Shown here one piece after another: positions 14,442-17,458 of a stretch of 17,458 nucleotides of DNA (the first letter of the stretch is position 1; each line of letters opens with the position of its first letter). The position numbers and the translations under genes are program-made. The stretch spans positions 1 through 17,458 of the forward strand of contig CAZLKS010000014.1 of assembly GCA_964560145.1 (NCBI GenBank). The letters run 5' to 3'. Under the pieces are notes generated by a model. The model saw nothing but the letters and a program-made list of their open reading frames with translations, was not told where the DNA came from and made no database searches. Source of the stretch: JAHFLF01 sp964560145. Its GTDB lineage: Bacteria > Patescibacteriota > Minisyncoccia > UBA6257 > 1-14-0-10-44-23.

Positions 14442-15644
14442 ATGGCAGAAAAAGCACAGTTTCAGCGAAACAAGTTACACGTAAACGTCGGAACAATCGG
14501 TCACGTCGACCACGGAAAGACAACTCTTTCTGCGGCACTTTCACACGTTCTTTCTTTGAAGGGTTTCGCAACTGAAAAGGCTTACGCCGATATTGCCAAG
14601 GGAGGTAACGTTCGTGATGATTCAAAGATTGTTACGATTGCCGTTTCCCACCTTGAGTACGAATCTGACACTCGTCACTACGCTCACATCGACTGCCCGG
14701 GACACGCTGACTACATTAAGAACATGATTACCGGTGCTGCTCAGATGGACGGTGCCATCTTGGTTATTTCGGCTGCTGATGGTCCGATGCCTCAGACTCG
14801 TGAGCACATCTTGCTTGCTTACCAGGTCGGTGTGCCAAAACTCGTTGTCTTCCTGAACAAGGTTGACCTCGTTGATGATCCGGAAATGCTTGACCTCGTT
14901 GAGAGCGAAGTTCGCGAACTCCTCAAGAAGTATAAGTTTGACGGTGACAACACTCCAATCATCCGTGGTTCTGCTATTAAGGCTCTCGAATCAAAGGACA
15001 TTAACTCTCCGGAGTGTAAGCCAGTTCTTGACTTGGTTGCCGCTTTGGATACCTACATCCCAGACCCAGTTCGTGACACTGCCAAGCCGTTCTTGCTTGC
15101 TATCGAAGACATCTTCTCCATTGAGGGCCGCGGTACCGTCGTTACTGGTCGTATCGAGCGCGGTGTCGTGAAAATCAACGATGAAGTTGAAATCGTTGGT
15201 ATCCGCCCAACCACGAAGACCGTCGTGACTGGTGTTGAAATGTTCAACAAGATGATGAACGACGCTCAGGCTGGTGACAACGTTGGTCTGCTTGTTCGTG
15301 GTCTCAAGAAAGAAGACGTCGAGCGTGGTCAGGTTTTGGCCAAGCCAGGATCTGTTACCCCGCACACCGAATTCGAAGCTGAGGTTTACGTGCTCTCGAA
15401 AGAGGAAGGTGGTCGCCACACTCCGTTCTTTAAGGGTTACAAGCCGCAGTTCTACATCCGCACCACTGACGTTACCGGTGAGGTTATTCTCCCAGAGGGT
15501 ACCGAGATGGTTATGCCTGGCGACACCGTCAAAATCAACGTTAAGTTGATTGCTCCAGTTGCCCTTGAAGACAAGATGCGCTTTGCTATCCGTGAAGGAG
15601 GCAAGACTGTCGGCGCAGGCGTGGTCTCGAAGATCACTAAATAG
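14442..15644 (+). CDS. tuf: Elongation factor Tu, with divergent switch I
   Basis: A 400-residue GTPase delivering aminoacyl-tRNA to the ribosome. G1 is GHVDHGKT (20-27), G3 DCPGHADY (84-91), G4 NKVD (139-142) and G5 GSAIKALES. Domains II and III are conserved (GRGTVVTGRIERG, GGRHTPFFKGYKPQFYIRTTDVTG, VAPVALEDKMRFAIREGGKTVGAGVV pattern). Switch I is unusual: where nearly all bacterial EF-Tu proteins read APEEKARGITI, this reads VRDDSKIVTI (about 57-66), with about two extra residues before it. The Mg-binding threonine (T65) is kept, but the Arg-Gly pair before it is lost. The leader is AT-rich without a Shine-Dalgarno site. It stops with TAG, and rpsJ follows 32 bases later. Confidence 0.98.
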   Translation: MAEKAQFQRNKLHVNVGTIGHVDHGKTTLSAALSHVLSLKGFATEKAYADIAKGGNVRDDSKIVTIAVSHLEYESDTRHYAHIDCPGHADYIKNMITGAAQMDGAILVISAADGPMPQTREHILLAYQVGVPKLVVFLNKVDLVDDPEMLDLVESEVRELLKKYKFDGDNTPIIRGSAIKALESKDINSPECKPVLDLVAALDTYIPDPVRDTAKPFLLAIEDIFSIEGRGTVVTGRIERGVVKINDEVEIVGIRPTTKTVVTGVEMFNKMMNDAQAGDNVGLLVRGLKKEDVERGQVLAKPGSVTPHTEFEAEVYVLSKEEGGRHTPFFKGYKPQFYIRTTDVTGEVILPEGTEMVMPGDTVKINVKLIAPVALEDKMRFAIREGGKTVGAGVVSKITK

Positions 15645-15676
15645 TTCACGGTTAACTGTTAAACGTTCATTGATAT

Positions 15677-16012
15677 ATGGTTAAAGCGAAAACAGCGGAA
15701 GTTACCAAAGAAAAGTTGCGCCTACGTATTAAGGCGTACGACACGAAGCTGATAGACAGCTCCTGCCGTCAGATTATCGAAGCCGCCAAAAAGCATGAGG
15801 CTGAGGTCCTTGGACCTATCCCTCTGCCGACCGAGTTCCACAAGTACACGGTCAACCGCTCGACCTTTATCGATAAGAACTCCCGTGAACAGTTTGAGTT
15901 GCGTATTCACAAGCGACTCATCGATATCCTGCACCCAACCCAGCAGATAATCAGTTCTCTCTCGAGTCTGAACCTGCCAGCCGGTGTAGATATTGAGATA
16001 AAGATGGTTTAG
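15677..16012 (+). CDS. rpsJ: 30S ribosomal protein S10 (NusE)
   Basis: A 111-residue S10, slightly longer than the usual ~102 because of a basic N-terminal extension (MVKAKTAEVTKEK). Core motifs are LRIKAYDTKLIDSSCRQI, GPIPLPTEFHKYTVNRSTFIDKNSREQFE, IHKRLIDILHPTQQ and the C-terminal LPAGVDIEIKMV. S10 also acts as NusE in antitermination with NusB. It follows tuf, as in many bacteria, but is cut off from any downstream S10-operon genes by a strong terminator. It stops with TAG. Confidence 0.98.
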   Translation: MVKAKTAEVTKEKLRLRIKAYDTKLIDSSCRQIIEAAKKHEAEVLGPIPLPTEFHKYTVNRSTFIDKNSREQFELRIHKRLIDILHPTQQIISSLSSLNLPAGVDIEIKMV

Positions 16013-16021
16013 TAGAAACTA

Positions 16022-16051
16022 GCAAAAGCCGCCCGAAAGGGCGGCTTTTGC
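16022..16051 (+). terminator. Strong terminator after rpsJ, bidirectional in form
   Basis: gcaaaagccgccc (16022-16034) and gggcggcttttgc (16039-16051) form a perfect 13-bp stem with a GAAA tetraloop. The T run is in the stem and pairs with an A run, so it could act on both strands. Confidence 0.88.
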
Positions 16052-16057
16052 GTTGGT

Positions 16058-16170
16058 CCCCGCACGGAGTGCCGCACTTGGGAAGCCCAATCGCATTATT
16101 TATTCGTAGGATGCATTTCTGCCGTTTAGATTTTTATGTATGGCTTCCCAAGTGCAGCACTTCCGCGGGG
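16058..16170. repeat. Foldback inverted repeat with ~30-bp arms (MITE-like)
   Basis: The left arm (16058-16087) and right arm (16142-16170) are inverted copies differing at one gap and two bases. They share the block gcacttgggaagcc, and cccc(gc) lies at the outer ends. The AT-rich core is 54 bases with no gene. It resembles a miniature transposon or a stable long hairpin. No clear target-site duplication was seen. Confidence 0.7.
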
Positions 16171-16194
16171 AACATCGCTCTCTTCGCTTTTGTA

Positions 16195-16223
16195 TTGACG
16201 AAAATCATATTTCGTGATATTTA
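16195..16223 (+). promoter_or_regulatory. Promoter of the third orphan gene
   Basis: TTGACG (16195-16200), a 17-bp spacer and TATTTA (16218-16223). The leader would then contain a small gcggga/tcccgc hairpin (16250-16264) before the ribosome binding site. Confidence 0.6.
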
Positions 16224-16291
16224 TACTTTGTCTTAGATTTCAATGGTTCGCGGGAAACTCCCGCCGCTACCGGACGTAATCCAGATGTTTC

Positions 16292-16297
16292 GGAGGG
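16292..16297 (+). promoter_or_regulatory. Strong ribosome binding site (ggaggg)
   Basis: GGAGGG four bases before the ATG at 16302 fixes the start and supports the plus strand as the coding strand, rather than the overlapping minus-strand frames. Confidence 0.75.
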
Positions 16298-16301
16298 ATA
16301 A

Positions 16302-16925
16302 ATGAAGACAACGGTACGGGTGCCGCGTCTGAAAGACTGGCCGGCTTTCCAGTGGGCATGGGCCCTCCATCGCGAGGGCGATCGCGAGCTGTTCTTGGAC
16401 TTCCTCGAGCGGATGTATCTCGTGTTCTGCTTCTACGACGAGCGTGAGCAGCTGCGCGAGAAAACCTCGGAGAACCCGGACAAGCCGCGCACCTGGGCAG
16501 TGCTGCTGCTGGCTGATGAGAACGGCATCGGGCACCCCATCCTCTGTGGGGTTCCGTTTCTGGCGAAGTATCCTTCGGAGCTCGCACGCCTGCGTCGCTC
16601 GATGGGACTCGTGTTCGAGAAGACGAGTCGGCTTGCACGTCAACAGGCGAGCCACGGCCACATCGCCGCTTCGCAGAGCGCCAATGAAGAGAAAGAGGAG
16701 TACGGCGGTTCGCTGTGGCTTCCTGGCGATGTCGAGTTCCTCGGTGCTCGGCAAGTCGCACTTTCCGGTTTGCCCGGCGGGCTGGCTGATGAAGCCGGAC
16801 TTCTGAGCTGCCTCACTGGTGCAGAAATCATGAAGACGAATCAGGCGGGTATCGTCTGCGCCGCAACGAGCAACGGCGAGTGTGCACCGCTCGAAGAGTA
16901 CGTCAAGCGCAACTGGCAGCCCTGA
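16302..16925 (+). CDS. Orphan protein of unknown function, GC-rich
   Basis: This 207-residue protein belongs to no family I recognise. The N-terminal half is helical and aromatic-rich (WPAFQWAWALHREGDRELF, then FLERMYLVFCFYDERE). A hydrophobic strand follows (TWAVLLLADENGIGHPILCG), then a charged middle (about 100-135). The C-terminal part contains SGLPGGLADEAGLLSCL and several cysteines. No signal peptide is clear. It ends with TGA, is visibly richer in GC than the str genes just upstream, and has a complete expression unit of its own: promoter, strong ribosome binding site and a long-stem terminator. It lies between rpsJ and whatever follows the palindromic array. Confidence 0.7.
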   Translation: MKTTVRVPRLKDWPAFQWAWALHREGDRELFLDFLERMYLVFCFYDEREQLREKTSENPDKPRTWAVLLLADENGIGHPILCGVPFLAKYPSELARLRRSMGLVFEKTSRLARQQASHGHIAASQSANEEKEEYGGSLWLPGDVEFLGARQVALSGLPGGLADEAGLLSCLTGAEIMKTNQAGIVCAATSNGECAPLEEYVKRNWQP

Positions 16926-16965
16926 TCAACTCGTGGGGCCGTGTCCCCGTATCTGTTTCTAGCAC

Positions 16966-17020
16966 AGGCCGTCCGGCTAGTGCGACCCATCGGTCGCACA
17001 CGGGCGGCCTTTGAGTTTTT
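16966..17020 (+). terminator. Long-stem terminator after the third orphan
   Basis: aggccgtccg (16966-16975) pairs with cgggcggcct (17001-17010). Inside, gtgcgacc (16980-16987) pairs perfectly with ggtcgcac (16992-16999) around catc. A T-rich run follows (17011-17020). Confidence 0.9.
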
Positions 17021-17166
17021 GGACACCAGATTCCGAACGGGAAGCGAAGAGATACCATTCTGGTCTATGCACCCTCCGTAGTACCCATACTGGAAGCGAA
17101 AAGATATGACACTGGGGTTTTCTGACCATTCGCTTGCGAGGTCCCCAGTCACGGTGAACGAGCAGG

Positions 17167-17231
17167 ATACCGTTTGAGTTTTCTGGACTATTCGCTTGCG
17201 ATGTCCCCAGTCCAGAAAACTCAAACGGTAT
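17167..17231. repeat. Perfect 23-bp-arm palindrome A in the array
   Basis: The arms at 17167-17189 and 17209-17231 are exact reverse complements, enclosing the 19-bp conserved block. The variable part of the arms is gtttgag on the left and ctcaaac on the right. Confidence 0.95.
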
Positions 17232-17333
17232 TCAAGAGTGAACGCTTGCGAGGTCCCCGAACGGGAAGCGATGCGATATGAAGTTCAGGGTTTCCTGACC
17301 ATTCGCTTGCGAGGCCCCCGAACGGGAAGCGAA

Positions 17334-17404
17334 GAGATACCATTCTGGTTTTCTGGACTATTCGCTTGCGAGGTCCCCAGTCCAGGAAACCAGAATGGTA
17401 TCTC
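17334..17404. repeat. 26-bp-arm palindrome B in the array
   Basis: The arms at 17334-17359 and 17379-17404 are reverse complements with a single difference (a G-T pair), around the same 19-bp loop as palindrome A. The variable part is attctgg on the left and ccagaat on the right. Confidence 0.95.
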
Positions 17405-17415
17405 TGAGCGCCCTC

Positions 17416-17444
17416 TTTACAAAAAAATCGCCTTCGTGTATACT
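17416..17444 (+). promoter_or_regulatory. Promoter for the gene beyond the right edge
   Basis: TTTACA (17416-17421), a 17-bp spacer and TATACT (17439-17444). It starts just past the last palindrome and points out of the window. Confidence 0.7.
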
Positions 17445-17458
17445 GTCTCAACGGTTAG

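Larger units (their letters stand above)
17034..17405. repeat. Array of ~60-bp palindromic repeats with conserved loop
   Basis: A 19-bp block, consensus attcgcttgcgaggtcccc, occurs five times (17128, 17190, 17240, 17301, 17360), spaced 50-62 bases apart. A second block, gaacgggaagcga, occurs near 17035, 17259 and 17320, with a degraded form near 17089. Its aagcgaa is the reverse complement of ttcgctt in the first block. A 30-bp stretch is identical at 17034-17063 and 17319-17348. Two units are long hairpins, listed separately. No protein-coding gene is supported here. Confidence 0.85.

Noticed and set aside
16048..16236. A 62-residue plus-strand frame across the foldback repeat
   Set aside because: It runs through the terminator arm and the inverted repeat and has no start signal.
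16233..16761. Minus-strand frames of 173 and 164 residues opposite the third orphan gene
   Set aside because: The plus-strand gene has a promoter, GGAGGG site and terminator in the right order. Long antisense frames are expected in GC-rich sequence.
17034..17405. CRISPR array
   Set aside because: Repeats are uneven in spacing and sequence, units are palindromic with homologous rather than unique spacers, and no cas gene is present in the window.
16841..17451. Minus-strand frames with a repeated WGxRKRIVQKT pattern in the palindromic array
   Set aside because: The repetition follows the DNA palindromes, the frames are interrupted and no start signals are seen.
17034..17458. Integron attC sites
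   Set aside because: Loops are conserved and arms vary, the opposite of attC. The GTTRRRY and RYYYAAC core boxes were not found at unit ends.
1..17458. tRNA genes
   Set aside because: A read-through for T-arm-like sequences and cloverleaf ends found none that fold convincingly.

Overview
This window looks like a chromosomal segment from a small-genome bacterium, most likely of the Patescibacteria/CPR (Parcubacteria-like). That assignment is inferred from gene content and style: compact genes, AT-rich leaders without Shine-Dalgarno sites on core translation genes, a divergent EF-Tu, and single genes from otherwise missing pathways. The genetic code appears standard. A run of 100 N (7917-8016) flanked by identical 55-bp ends shows that this is a scaffold from a short-read, probably metagenomic, assembly.

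Layout. 1-136: C-terminal tail of an FAD-linked oxidase. 123-395: an 84-bp tandem repeat (three copies) ending in an inverted-repeat element. 404-625: a YggU/DUF167 protein. 755-1615: a GC-rich orphan coiled-coil gene with its own terminator. 1809-3356: obg GTPase and a membrane-anchored FKBP prolyl isomerase. 3497-5287: typA/bipA. 5406-6068 (minus): a second GC-rich orphan, convergent with typA. 6186-9607: a likely operon of an AI-2E-family permease, a Sua5/YciO/TsaC protein, a HAD phosphatase (its start duplicated across the gap) and a thioredoxin-reductase-like flavoprotein. 9693-10875: a cobalamin adenosyltransferase and an M50 site-2-protease-like membrane peptidase. 10876-11180: a gene-free leader with a long structured element, a terminator and a boxA-like site. 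11181-16012: the str cluster rpsL-rpsG-fusA-tuf-rpsJ. 16022-17458: a strong terminator, a foldback inverted repeat, a third GC-rich orphan gene, a long-stem terminator, an array of palindromic repeats, and a good promoter pointing out of the window.

Most of the genes serve translation (S12, S7, EF-G, EF-Tu, S10, TypA, Obg, TsaC-like tRNA modification). Two gene styles coexist. The 16 recognisable genes stop with TAA or TAG, never TGA, and show no clear Shine-Dalgarno site. The three unrecognised GC-rich genes all stop with TGA and all have a strong GGAGG-type site; two of them have a good terminator directly downstream in their own orientation and the third has one on its 3' side as well. That contrast and the covarying palindromic array at the right end are the most unusual signals in the window.
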